A stretch of 64,000 nt of DNA from Paracoccus shanxieyensis. GTDB taxonomy: Bacteria > Pseudomonadota > Alphaproteobacteria > Rhodobacterales > Rhodobacteraceae. Below are positions 24,641 to 33,320 of the stretch, one piece after another (position 1 is the stretch's first letter; the number at the start of each line of letters is the position of its first letter). A model generated the notes under the pieces. That model was not told the origin of the DNA and ran no database searches. It was given only the letters and a program-made list of their open reading frames with translations. Location: NCBI RefSeq assembly GCF_009711265.1, contig NZ_WMII01000015.1:55421-119420 (forward strand). The letters run 5' to 3'. The translations under genes and the position numbers were made by a program.

Positions 24641-25888
24641 ATGAGCAGTCAGGACTATACCGAAACCGGGCAGGATCACGCCCCGTCGGTTCTTCAAAAT
24701 CGCAACTACCGGCATTTTCTGGTCTCGCGCACCTGTTCATCGCTGGCGTTCCAGTCGCTGACGGTCGCGATGGGCTGGATGATCTATGAGCTGACCGGCT
24801 CGGCATGGATGCTGGGCTGGGTGGGGCTGTGCCAGTTCCTGCCGATGCTGGTCCTGACCTTCGTGGTGGGCACGGTCGCCGACCGCTATGACCGCAGGCG
24901 CATCGGGCTGATCTGCCAATGGGTCGAGGCCGCCACCGTTCTGGCCCTGATCCTGCTGCTGTGGCACGGGCAGATGACGCCCGCGCGCATCCTGATGGCC
25001 GTGGCCGTGCTGGGGGCCGCGCAGGCGTTCGAGCGTCCGACCATGGCATCGCTACTGCCGGGCATCGTCGGACCGGCCATGCTGCAACGGGCCATCGCCA
25101 CCTCGACCTCGTTCATGCAGACGGCGCTGATCGTCGGCCCGGCCATGGGCGGTCTGCTGTATGGGCTGGGGCATCTGGTGCCCTTCATCGTCTCGGTCGT
25201 GCTGTTTCTGGTGGCAGGCTACAGCGTTGCCACGATCCGGGTGCTGAATGCCGCGCCCGCCGCGCGCATGCCGGTGACCTTGCAGACGGTCTTTGCCGGA
25301 GTGGCCTTCATCCGGCGCACGCCCGCGGTGCTGGGCATGATCTCATTGGATCTGTTCGCGGTGCTGCTGGGGGGCGCGACGGCGCTGCTGCCGATCTTTG
25401 CCTCGGACATCCTGTCCGCCGGGCCGTTCGGGCTGGGCATGCTGCGGGCCGCGCCTGCCATCGGCGCGCTTGGCATGTCGATCGTGCTGGGGCGGGTGCC
25501 GATCACCGCAGGCGCGGGGCGCAAGATGTTCGCGGCGGTGGCCGTGTTCGGCATGGCCACCATCGTCTTTGCCCTGTCCACGCATGTCTGGCTGTCGATC
25601 CTTGCGCTGGGGGTGGTGGGGGCTGCGGACAATATCAGCGTGGTCGTGCGATCCTCGCTGGTGCAGCTGATGACCCCGGATGAGATGCGGGGCCGGGTGA
25701 ACGCCGTCAATTCGCTGTTCATCGGCACATCGAACCAGCTGGGCGAATTTGAAAGCGGCATGATGGCCGGCGCCTTTGGCCCGGTCGCGGCGGGCGTCAT
25801 CGGCGGCGTGGGCACGCTGGCTGTCGTCGCCATCTGGCTGTGGGCCTTTCCGGTGCTGCGCCGGATCGAGCGGCTGGACGGGCGCTGA
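24641..25888 (+). CDS. MFS transporter, EntS-like exporter family
   Basis: This 415-residue inner-membrane protein has twelve predicted helices. The loop after helix 2 carries the MFS motif ADRYDRRRIG, and the C-terminal half repeats a looser version. The overall pattern (NYRHFLVSRTCSSLAFQ at the start, TPDEMRGRVNAVNSLFIGTSNQLGEFESG near the end) is that of the EntS/YbdA-like group, often drug or siderophore exporters. The start at 24641 follows AGGAT. It has no co-transcribed partner; it converges with the LysR gene. Substrate unknown. Confidence 0.88.
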   Translation: MSSQDYTETGQDHAPSVLQNRNYRHFLVSRTCSSLAFQSLTVAMGWMIYELTGSAWMLGWVGLCQFLPMLVLTFVVGTVADRYDRRRIGLICQWVEAATVLALILLLWHGQMTPARILMAVAVLGAAQAFERPTMASLLPGIVGPAMLQRAIATSTSFMQTALIVGPAMGGLLYGLGHLVPFIVSVVLFLVAGYSVATIRVLNAAPAARMPVTLQTVFAGVAFIRRTPAVLGMISLDLFAVLLGGATALLPIFASDILSAGPFGLGMLRAAPAIGALGMSIVLGRVPITAGAGRKMFAAVAVFGMATIVFALSTHVWLSILALGVVGAADNISVVVRSSLVQLMTPDEMRGRVNAVNSLFIGTSNQLGEFESGMMAGAFGPVAAGVIGGVGTLAVVAIWLWAFPVLRRIERLDGR

Positions 25889-25906
25889 GCGCGCCGCAGA
25901 CCCGGA

Positions 25907-26836
25907 TCAGCCGCCCGCCGCCTGATCGCAGGCCGCATCCCGCGCAGCAATGGCCGCGCGCCAGTCGCGGGCCTCGTTCTGGATGAAATGCGTCATGCTT
26001 TGCACCTTCGAGCTGCGGTGCAGATCGACATGCGTCACCACCCAGATCGAAGACCGCCATTCCTCGGGGCGGTGTCTGGGGAACAGTTCGACCAGATCGG
26101 GCGACACGCTTAGCGGGCTCATGAAGCCGATGCCCAGCCCCTGTTCGACCGCGCGATAGGCGACGGCGCTTTGCGGCGTGCGCAGGGAAAACGCCTCTTC
26201 GGGGACGCGGTTGAACAGCCACTGATAGAACGGCGCGCGGGAAAAGCTGTCCTCGCCGCCGATCAGCCGGTGCTGCGCCAGATCGTCAAGGCTGCGCGGC
26301 TGGCCATGGCGCGCGATATAGGACGGCGCGGCATAAAGCGCATGGGTATGCTGAAACAGCGGCGTGACGACGCTGTCCTGCGCGGTCGGGCGCGGACCGG
26401 CGCGCAAGGCGATATGCGCCTCGCCGCGCGACAGCTCGAACGTGCGTTCGTCCGAGCTGTAGGTGACCTGCACCAACGGATTTTCGCACAGGTAGCGACC
26501 GATCATCGGCAGGATCAGCGGATCCAGACTGGGCACCGCCGTCAGCACCAGCCGCCCCGAGACCTGTTCGCGCGCGGTTTCGATCCGCCCCAGCATCTGC
26601 ACGAATTGTTCGTCGACCGCGCTGGCGGTGCGCAGCAATTCCTCGCCCGCCTCGGTGGGGGTATAGCCGCGCGCGTTGCGCTGAAACAGCTTGACCCCAA
26701 GCTCGGCCTCCAGCGTGTCGATATGCCGGATGACCGAAGAATGGTGCATCCCCAGCACCTCGGCCGCCGCACTGACCCGCCCCAGCCGCGCCACCTGCGC
26801 CACGGTGCGGATTTCGGTCCAAAGATTCAGCCGCAT
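25907..26836 (-). CDS. LysR family transcriptional regulator
   Basis: This 309-residue regulator starts MRLNLWTEIRTVAQVARLG. The winged helix is at residues 1-60 (GRVSAAAEVLGMHHSSVIRHIDTLEAELGVKLFQRN), where His-His replaces the more common residues before the recognition helix. The effector domain follows, with the conserved EEAFSL and GLGIGFMSPL segments. The next gene on its 5' side is the divergent small secreted protein at 26960, a possible target. It converges with the MFS gene, so control of that gene is less likely. Confidence 0.9.
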   Translation of the reverse strand: MRLNLWTEIRTVAQVARLGRVSAAAEVLGMHHSSVIRHIDTLEAELGVKLFQRNARGYTPTEAGEELLRTASAVDEQFVQMLGRIETAREQVSGRLVLTAVPSLDPLILPMIGRYLCENPLVQVTYSSDERTFELSRGEAHIALRAGPRPTAQDSVVTPLFQHTHALYAAPSYIARHGQPRSLDDLAQHRLIGGEDSFSRAPFYQWLFNRVPEEAFSLRTPQSAVAYRAVEQGLGIGFMSPLSVSPDLVELFPRHRPEEWRSSIWVVTHVDLHRSSKVQSMTHFIQNEARDWRAAIAARDAACDQAAGG

Positions 26837-26959
26837 CGGGTTCCGCTCAGTTTTGCACAATCACTGTGGATTTTGGGACGTTTAATGCAGGATCGCAATG
26901 GTCATATTGGCCTCATACCGGCGCAGAAACAGATACCGCCGGATGAATGGAGAAATAAG

Positions 26960-27253
26960 ATGCTGAATAAACTTGTTATTGCCGCTGTCGCCGCCACCAT
27001 GGCCGTTCCCGCCTTTGCCGCCGACATCAACCCCGGCCGTCAGATGCAAGCCGACCTGCTGGGCCTGAACGCCAGCGAATTCACCACCAGCGAACTGGGT
27101 CAGATCGCGTCCGAGAAAAACACCCAGCGCCAGGCGATCCGCGCCAACTTCATCGCGCAGGAAAAAGCTGCTGGCATCGTGAATGCCGTCGCAAGCGATG
27201 ACGACGTGGCTTATTTCGGGCTGCATACCTCGGGTCGCGGTCACGATAACTGA
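26960..27253 (+). CDS. Small secreted protein of 97 residues, unknown function
   Basis: The product has a clean signal peptide (MLNKLVIAAVAATMAVPAFA, cut before ADINPG), followed by about 77 mature residues ending HTSGRGHDN. The mature part is polar and predicted helical (FTTSELGQIASEKNTQRQA). GGAG stands 8 bases before the ATG, and a terminator follows. It is divergent from the LysR gene by 123 bases. I see no metal or cysteine motif. Family not recognised; similar small periplasmic proteins are common in Rhodobacterales. Confidence 0.8.
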   Translation: MLNKLVIAAVAATMAVPAFAADINPGRQMQADLLGLNASEFTTSELGQIASEKNTQRQAIRANFIAQEKAAGIVNAVASDDDVAYFGLHTSGRGHDN

Positions 27254-27277
27254 TCGAAACCCTCGGTCAGACAGGTC

Positions 27278-27307
27278 AACGGCCATGCCTTCGGGCGTGG
27301 CCGTTCT
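27278..27307 (+). terminator. Terminator after the small secreted protein gene
   Basis: AACGGCCATGCC pairs with GGCGTGGCCGTT through one G-T wobble and a short TTCG loop, then TTCTT follows. It begins 25 bases past the stop and 21 bases before the converging eutC end. Confidence 0.75.
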
Positions 27308-27327
27308 TGCATGTGCAGGGCGGCGGG

Positions 27328-28053
27328 CTAAGGCGCGATGGCGGCCTGTCCGCTTTCATCCTTCAGCGCCACGCCGGTCGCGCCGATGCGCCGCGCCTCG
27401 GCCACCAGCCATGCCAGCCGGTCGGCTGCGGCCTTGTGCGACAGCCCGCCACGCGGATGGATGTTCGACACGCAATTGCGCGCGCTGTCGCGCAGGCCGG
27501 GACGCGGGTTCAGTGTCAGATACGCGCCCAGACTGTCGGCAACCGACAGGCCCGGACGCTCTCCGATCAGGACCAGCACCATGGCCGCGCCAAGGGCCGC
27601 GCCGATGGGATCGCCGATGGCCACGCGCCCGCCCCGCACCAGCACCACCGGCTGCGTGGCCAGTTCCGGCAGATGCTGCGACAGCGCGGCAACGACACCG
27701 GGGGCCTGCGCCATCGCCGCTGGCGCCGACAGCCCGTCGCAGACCACCAGCGCCAGATCGCAGTCAAGGCGCGGCAATTCGGTGTCTTCGGCCAGTTGCC
27801 TGCCCAGATCGGGGCGGCGCAGATAGGTGGCGCGGTCCACGGCCCGGCTTTCGACCTGCAGGCAGGGCCGAGGCGCCAGCCCCTGCGCCAGCGCGGCCAT
27901 GTCGAGGGCGGCGTGGATGGCATCGCGGGCGGCGGCATGGTCTTCCTGAAACGCCAGCAGCGCCGACAGCGGCGTGGGCCGCGTCGCCGGATCCAGCCGC
28001 ACGCGGGCGGGCGTCAGCAGGCGCAAAGGCGCGAACTGGTCCGGCGCGCTCAT
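27328..28053 (-). CDS. eutC: Ethanolamine ammonia-lyase small subunit
   Basis: This 241-residue subunit belongs to the adenosylcobalamin-dependent enzyme that splits ethanolamine into acetaldehyde and ammonia. Family features are [44 protein letters not shown]-type loop ([12 protein letters not shown]), [16 protein letters not shown] and [21 protein letters not shown]. It overlaps eutB by ATGA. No microcompartment, cobalamin transferase or eutR gene adjoins it, so this is the simple cytosolic type of the pathway. Confidence 0.96.
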   Translation of the reverse strand: MSAPDQFAPLRLLTPARVRLDPATRPTPLSALLAFQEDHAAARDAIHAALDMAALAQGLAPRPCLQVESRAVDRATYLRRPDLGRQLAEDTELPRLDCDLALVVCDGLSAPAAMAQAPGVVAALSQHLPELATQPVVLVRGGRVAIGDPIGAALGAAMVLVLIGERPGLSVADSLGAYLTLNPRPGLRDSARNCVSNIHPRGGLSHKAAADRLAWLVAEARRIGATGVALKDESGQAAIAP

Positions 28054-29429
28054 GCCGAAAGCCCCATGCGGCGGGCCAGGGCTGCGGCGTCGGGCAAGGC
28101 CCGCGTGCCCTGCCCGGCCAGACCGAACTCGGCCAGCCAGCGGGCGAATTCCGGCGCGGGCCGCAAGCCCGTCACCTCGCGCAGATAGGCGATGTCTTCA
28201 AAGGCAAGGCTTTGATATCCCAGCATCACGTCATCGGCCCCCGGCACGGTGATGACGAAACTGACCCCGGCCTGCGCCAGCAAGGTCGCCAGATTGTCCA
28301 TGTCATCCTGATCGGCCTCGACATGGTTGGTATAGCACACATCCACGCCCATCGGCAGGCCCATCAGCTTGCCGCAGAAATGATCCTCAAGCCCGGCGCG
28401 GGTGATCTGCTTGCCGTCATACAGATATTCCGGCCCGATGAAGCCCACGACCGTATTGACCAGCAAGGGATCGAAGGCGCGCGCCACGGCATAGGCGCGC
28501 ACCTCGACCGTCTGCTGATCGACGCCGTGATGCGCGTCCGAGGACAGCGCCGCGCCCTGCCCGGTTTCAAAATACATGCAGTTCTGCCCGACCGAGCCGC
28601 GCGCGGCGGCAAGCCCGGCCTGATGTGCCTCGGCCAGCACGGACAGGGTGACGCCGAAACCTTCGTTCGCGGCCTGCGTCCCGGCGACGGATTGAAAGAT
28701 CAGATCGACCGGCGCGCCGCGCTCCAGCAGGGTCAGCGCGTTCGTCACATGGGTCAGCACGCAGCTTTGCGTGGGAATGTCGAAGGTCTGGCGCATGTCG
28801 TCCAGCGCCACCAGCAGCGCATGGCAATTGCCGATATTGTCCGAGGCCGGGTTGATGCCGATCACCGCATCGCCCGCGCCCTGCAACAGCCCGTCCAGCA
28901 CCGAGACCGCGATGCCGCGCGGATCGTCGGCGGGGTGGTTCGGCTGCAGGCGCGTGGCCAAGGTGCCGCGCTGGCCGATGGTGTTGCGGAAGGCCGTGAC
29001 GATCTGGATCTTGCGGGCCACGCGGATCAGGTCCTGATTGCGCATCAGCTTGCTGACGGCGGCGACCATTTCCGGCGTCAGCCCCGGCGCAAGCGCCGCA
29101 AGCGAGACCGCATTGGCCGCAGGCGACAGCAGCCAGTCGCGCAGATCGCCCACCGTCATCGCCGCCACCGGCGCAAAGGCCGCCGCATCGTGGCTGTCGA
29201 TGATCAGCCGCGTCACGTCGTCGCTTTCATAGGGGATCAGCGCATCGTTCAGAAACACGCGCAGCGGCAGATCCATCAGCACCCGCCGCGCGGCGACACG
29301 CTGCAAGGCGCTGTCCGCCGCAAGCCCGGCAAGCTGATCGCCCGACCGCTCGGCCGAGGCGGCGGCCATGACGGCGCGCAGGTCGTCAAAGCGGAAGGTT
29401 TCGCCCCGGGCATTGGCGCGATAGGTCAT
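28050..29429 (-). CDS. eutB: Ethanolamine ammonia-lyase large subunit
   Basis: This 459-residue TIM-barrel catalytic subunit shows the expected stretches: [93 protein letters not shown] and [20 protein letters not shown], containing the substrate-binding Glu and Asp and cobalamin contacts. Length matches the family. It forms a two-gene operon with eutC. Acetaldehyde produced may be oxidised by an aldehyde dehydrogenase elsewhere. Confidence 0.97.
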   Translation of the reverse strand: MTYRANARGETFRFDDLRAVMAAASAERSGDQLAGLAADSALQRVAARRVLMDLPLRVFLNDALIPYESDDVTRLIIDSHDAAAFAPVAAMTVGDLRDWLLSPAANAVSLAALAPGLTPEMVAAVSKLMRNQDLIRVARKIQIVTAFRNTIGQRGTLATRLQPNHPADDPRGIAVSVLDGLLQGAGDAVIGINPASDNIGNCHALLVALDDMRQTFDIPTQSCVLTHVTNALTLLERGAPVDLIFQSVAGTQAANEGFGVTLSVLAEAHQAGLAAARGSVGQNCMYFETGQGAALSSDAHHGVDQQTVEVRAYAVARAFDPLLVNTVVGFIGPEYLYDGKQITRAGLEDHFCGKLMGLPMGVDVCYTNHVEADQDDMDNLATLLAQAGVSFVITVPGADDVMLGYQSLAFEDIAYLREVTGLRPAPEFARWLAEFGLAGQGTRALPDAAALARRMGLSA

Positions 29430-29553
29430 GACAGTATCCTTGGTGGCCCCCGCAGATCATGGGCGCGAATGTCGGCAAGGTCCATAGGCCCGCCCCGCCG
29501 CATCAAGGGCCGTGCGGGCTCTGCATCTTCCGCAGGCACAGACCGCCAGCCGC

Positions 29554-30279
29554 TCAGGCGTTCGGCGCAGTGGTCAGCGACAACTCGCGCATTAGACCCG
29601 CATCCAGCACGTTGATTTCATCGGGCGGCGTGCGCATGGCATAGGACATCAGCCGCAAATCGACGCCCATTTCCGTCAGATAATCCATCACCCCCGCCTG
29701 CCCGCGTTGCAGGTCGTTCACTGCCATGAATGTGGGCAGCATGGTGTTCTTGCCGAAATAATGCTGATGCACACCCACCACGCCCCCCGGCGCGACGCGG
29801 CGCTCCGTGCCCGCCGCCAGCAGATAGGGGCAGGCCGACATGCAGACCGCACCGTCCTGCACCTCGGTCGCATAGCCCGCGCCCCGGATGGTGCGGCCAA
29901 TCGCCAGCGCGTCCGAGACCGAGCCGCCCGAGCTGTCCAGCGTGACGCGGCTTGCCTCGGGGCGGTTCTGTTCCAGCCACGCGGCAAAGCGGTCGGCATC
30001 GCCGGGCGCGATCTGGCCGGAAATGTCGATGCTGCCGTCGGCGGCCACGAATTCCAGCCGCTCGGGCATGGGGCGCATGGCGGGTGCGCCGGGCTCGCCC
30101 GGGCGCAGATCGGGGCGATAGGGGCGGACGCTTGGCCCCTGCGCGGGCGGCGCGAACATGCCCGGCGCGGCCTCGCCCGGGCTGCCGCGCAGATCCAGAA
30201 AGACCAGCGCCGCCCCCAGCAGCACCTGCGAGATCAGCACGGCCCGGATCGCCCCCTGCGGGCTTGCCAGCTTCGCCAT
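29554..30279 (-). CDS. Membrane-anchored ClpP/crotonase-fold protein (COG3904-like)
   Basis: This 241-residue protein has an N-terminal membrane anchor (about residues 12-29, AVLISQVLLGAALVFLDL), a Pro-rich linker and a ClpP-like fold. DSSGGSVSDALAIGRTIR, the probable nucleophile Ser in VCMSACPYL, and VVGVHQHYF resemble the catalytic serine and histidine regions of predicted periplasmic serine proteases of this group. Activity is not proven for the family. The ATG directly follows the stop of the upstream membrane protein, so the two are translated as a pair and may work together. Confidence 0.75.
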   Translation of the reverse strand: MAKLASPQGAIRAVLISQVLLGAALVFLDLRGSPGEAAPGMFAPPAQGPSVRPYRPDLRPGEPGAPAMRPMPERLEFVAADGSIDISGQIAPGDADRFAAWLEQNRPEASRVTLDSSGGSVSDALAIGRTIRGAGYATEVQDGAVCMSACPYLLAAGTERRVAPGGVVGVHQHYFGKNTMLPTFMAVNDLQRGQAGVMDYLTEMGVDLRLMSYAMRTPPDEINVLDAGLMRELSLTTAPNA

Positions 30280-31539
30280 CTATTCGCCCGGCCGGATCAG
30301 CGCGCGCGGCGGTTGGTCGGGCGCTTCGGGGCGACGCAGCATGTCCGCGGCGGCAAGGGCCGCGCGCATTTCGCCGACGGTCATGCGGTCATCGGTATGC
30401 CCGTCGCCGCGCCCGCGCCGGATCGCCGCCTGCACCACCATGATGATAAAGACCAGCACCGCAGGCAGCAGGTCGATGGAAATCGCGCCGGCCCATGCGG
30501 GGATGAAATTCCCGGCATAGACGATGACCGCATCGGCGGCCGACATCGGGGCATAGATCGCCTCGGACGGTTGCGGCAGGGCCAGCACCTCGCCCGCCGC
30601 CTGTGTCAGCGTCTGCGCGCGCTGTTCGACCAGCGACAGCACCGAATTGATCGTGCTGTTCTGCCCGGCACGCATTTCCGCGGTCGAGCCGTCCAGTTCC
30701 GGCAGCACCACCGCATCCGACAGATCCTGCGCCGCCCGCGCGACCAGCGGCGCGGGGTTCAGCTGGCGCATCTGGGTGATGATGCCCGACAATTCGACCG
30801 CCGCTTCGGAAAAGCGCACGGTGCGATCCTCGATCGGGCCCGGCTCGACCGACAGGCTGCGCATGCTGGCAAGGATCGAATTGCCGCGCGCAAAGGCCTG
30901 CTCGATGGGCTCGGCCACGCCGGTCATCTGGTCCTCAAGCGCCTGCAGCTCCGCGCTTTTCTGCGTCAGGACGCGAAACACCGCGCCGCGCCCGGAAAAG
31001 CCCGACAGCGTGCCGCCGGCCTCTTGTTCGGACAGGTCTTCAAAACTTTGGCGCACACGGGCCACGTCGCGCGACAGCGACTGCCCCGCCACGGCATTGG
31101 CATGGGCGCGCTCAAGCCCGGCCTGATATTGCTGCACGGTGGTGGCCATATGGGTTTCCACCGCCGCCCCGCCCGCCAGCGCCGCCGCGTTCAGCCATGA
31201 GGACATGGCGATGATCGCAACGCAGCCCAAGGCCATCGTCAGCAGCAGCCCCACCCGCGACGCAGCCGAGCGCACGGCGGGCAGCAGCCGCAGCATATAG
31301 GACCAGAAGACGAAGATCCCGACAGATACGGCGATGGAATAGGACAGCGCGGCAAAGGTCGTCCAGATCCCCGGATCGTCCAAGAGCGTGCGCACCCCCA
31401 GATAGGTATAGATCCCCGACGCCGCCGCCAGCACCCCCAGCGCAGTCGAGCTGAAGGTATCCAGCCAGTCCAGATGCCGTTCCAGTTCGCGCGCATAGCG
31501 ATCCCCGGAACGATCGGCTGCCGTTGAATTCTGCTCCAT
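30280..31539 (-). CDS. Multi-pass membrane protein with a large extracytoplasmic helical region, unknown function
   Basis: This 419-residue protein starts MEQNSTAADRSGDRYAREL, chosen because GGAGGG stands just before it. Transmembrane segments are visible at about residues 31-50, 60-82, 96-116 and 360-385. Between them lies a 240-residue, mostly helical region rich in Gln, Ala and Glu, probably coiled coil. The C-terminal tail is charged (RRGRGDGHTDD) and cytoplasmic. It is followed without gap by the ClpP-fold protein gene. I do not recognise the family; a scaffold or sensor role for the protease-like partner is only a guess. Confidence 0.7.
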   Translation of the reverse strand: MEQNSTAADRSGDRYARELERHLDWLDTFSSTALGVLAAASGIYTYLGVRTLLDDPGIWTTFAALSYSIAVSVGIFVFWSYMLRLLPAVRSAASRVGLLLTMALGCVAIIAMSSWLNAAALAGGAAVETHMATTVQQYQAGLERAHANAVAGQSLSRDVARVRQSFEDLSEQEAGGTLSGFSGRGAVFRVLTQKSAELQALEDQMTGVAEPIEQAFARGNSILASMRSLSVEPGPIEDRTVRFSEAAVELSGIITQMRQLNPAPLVARAAQDLSDAVVLPELDGSTAEMRAGQNSTINSVLSLVEQRAQTLTQAAGEVLALPQPSEAIYAPMSAADAVIVYAGNFIPAWAGAISIDLLPAVLVFIIMVVQAAIRRGRGDGHTDDRMTVGEMRAALAAADMLRRPEAPDQPPRALIRPGE

Positions 31540-31803
31540 GCGCCCTCCGTCAGCAAAATGTCGATAATGAAAGATAATCGTCGCCGCGACCAATCCGCAG
31601 CCCCCCGGCGCATCAGCTTTCGTCACGCTTGCGCGAGCCATGGGAACAGTTGGGTTACTGATCACAAGGCGGAACCCATCCGACAGCCACATGGTTGCCA
31701 TAGCTGGAAGGGCCGCGCCGCTATTTCGCCAGAACATGCAGCCGCGCCCGAAACGTCCACCAGCCGAAGCGCCGCGCGTGCCACGCCAGACAAAGGACCT
31801 AAG

Positions 31804-32373
31804 ATGAGCTCATCAGCCCAGACCCACGCGGATGCAGGCCGCCGGGATACCCCATTGGACGGCATGGCATCCGACACCCGCCTGACCGTGAACGGCGTGC
31901 CGCACGATCTGCATCTGGACAACCGCACCACGCTTCTGGACGCGTTGCGCGAACATCTGCACCTGACCGGCACCAAGAAGGGCTGCGATCACGGGCAATG
32001 CGGGGCCTGCACGGTGCTGGTGAACGGCCAGCGCATCAATTCCTGCCTGACGCTGGCCTGCATGCATGATGGCGATCAGGTCGAAACCATCGAAGGAATC
32101 GGCCAGCCCGGCAATCTTGACCCGATTCAAAGCGCCTTCATCGCGCATGACGGGTTTCAATGCGGCTATTGCACCCCCGGCCAGATCTGCTCGGCCAAGG
32201 CCGTGCTTGAGGAAATCGGCGCGGGCATCCCCAGCAACGTCACCGCCGACCTGTCCAGCATCGCCATATCCGACGATGAGATCCGCGAAAGAATGAGCGG
32301 CAATATCTGCCGCTGCGGGGCCTATGCCAATATCCTTGCCGCGATCCGGCAGGTGGCGGAGGGCCGGGCATGA
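31804..32373 (+). CDS. paoA: Aldehyde oxidoreductase iron-sulfur subunit (PaoA/YagT-like)
   Basis: This 189-residue subunit carries two [2Fe-2S] clusters. The plant-ferredoxin-type set is [15 protein letters not shown] with the fourth Cys in RINSC; the second set is CGYCTPGQI and CRCGAY. AAAGGA precedes the ATG. Unlike E. coli YagT, no twin-arginine signal is seen at this start, so the complex may be cytosolic. First of three genes encoding a molybdenum-containing aldehyde oxidoreductase of the xanthine oxidase family. Confidence 0.93.
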   Translation: MSSSAQTHADAGRRDTPLDGMASDTRLTVNGVPHDLHLDNRTTLLDALREHLHLTGTKKGCDHGQCGACTVLVNGQRINSCLTLACMHDGDQVETIEGIGQPGNLDPIQSAFIAHDGFQCGYCTPGQICSAKAVLEEIGAGIPSNVTADLSSIAISDDEIRERMSGNICRCGAYANILAAIRQVAEGRA

Positions 32374-33317
32374 AGGCGTTTTCCTATGAGCGCGCGATCG
32401 ATCCCGCCATGGCTGCGGCGCGCGCGGCCAGCCTGACGGATGCGATGTTCGTGGCAGGCGGCACCAATCTTCTGGACCTGATGAAGCATCAGATCCACAC
32501 GCCCGCGCATCTGATCGACGTGAACGGGCTGGGGCTGGACCAGATCGAGGCGACGCCGCAGGGCGGGCTGCGCATCGGCGCCCTTGTGCGCAATACCGCG
32601 CTGGCCGCCGATCCACGGATCATGCGCGATTATCCGGTGCTGACGCGGGCGCTTGTCGCCGGGGCCTCGGGGCAGTTGCGCAACAAGGCCACAACGGCGG
32701 GCAATCTGCTGCAACGCACGCGCTGCACCTATTTCTATGACACGGCGATGCCCTGCAACAAGCGCGTGCCCGGCAGCGGCTGCGCGGCGCTGGCCGATGG
32801 CGCGGTGTCGCGGCAGTTGGGCATTGTCGGCGTGTCACAATCCTGCATCGCCACCCATCCCAGCGACATGGCCGTGGCCATGCGGCTGCTGGATGCCACG
32901 GTCGAAACCGTCGGCCCAGACGGCACCACCCGGACCATCCCCATCGAGGATCTGCATCTGCTGCCCGGCGACACGCCCCAGCATGAAACCGCGCTGCACC
33001 CGGGCGAGATCATCACCGCCGTGACCCTGCCCGCGCCGGTCGGCGGCACGCAGTCTTATCAGAAGATGCGGGACCGGGCGTCCTATGCCTTTGCGCTGGT
33101 CTCGGTCGGGCTGATCCGGCAGGCCGATGGCTCGGGCCGGGTGGCGCTGGGGGGCGTGGCGCCGAAGCCGTGGCGCAGCGCCGATGCCGATGCCCGACTG
33201 CAAGACGGCCCCGATGCCGTGATCGACACGCTGCTGCGCGACGCGAGCACAAGGCCCGACAATGCCTTCAAGGTCACGCTGGCCAAACGCATGCTTGCCG
33301 CGATGCTGGAGGAATAA
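32370..33317 (+). CDS. paoB: Aldehyde oxidoreductase FAD-binding subunit (PaoB/YagS-like)
   Basis: This 315-residue subunit has an FAD site marked by [17 protein letters not shown] and [13 protein letters not shown]. Four cysteines ([30 protein letters not shown]) match those that bind the extra [4Fe-4S] cluster in E. coli PaoB, a feature distinguishing this group from ordinary xanthine dehydrogenases. The start overlaps the paoA stop by ATGA. Confidence 0.93.
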   Translation: MKAFSYERAIDPAMAAARAASLTDAMFVAGGTNLLDLMKHQIHTPAHLIDVNGLGLDQIEATPQGGLRIGALVRNTALAADPRIMRDYPVLTRALVAGASGQLRNKATTAGNLLQRTRCTYFYDTAMPCNKRVPGSGCAALADGAVSRQLGIVGVSQSCIATHPSDMAVAMRLLDATVETVGPDGTTRTIPIEDLHLLPGDTPQHETALHPGEIITAVTLPAPVGGTQSYQKMRDRASYAFALVSVGLIRQADGSGRVALGGVAPKPWRSADADARLQDGPDAVIDTLLRDASTRPDNAFKVTLAKRMLAAMLEE

Positions 33318-33320
33318 GCC

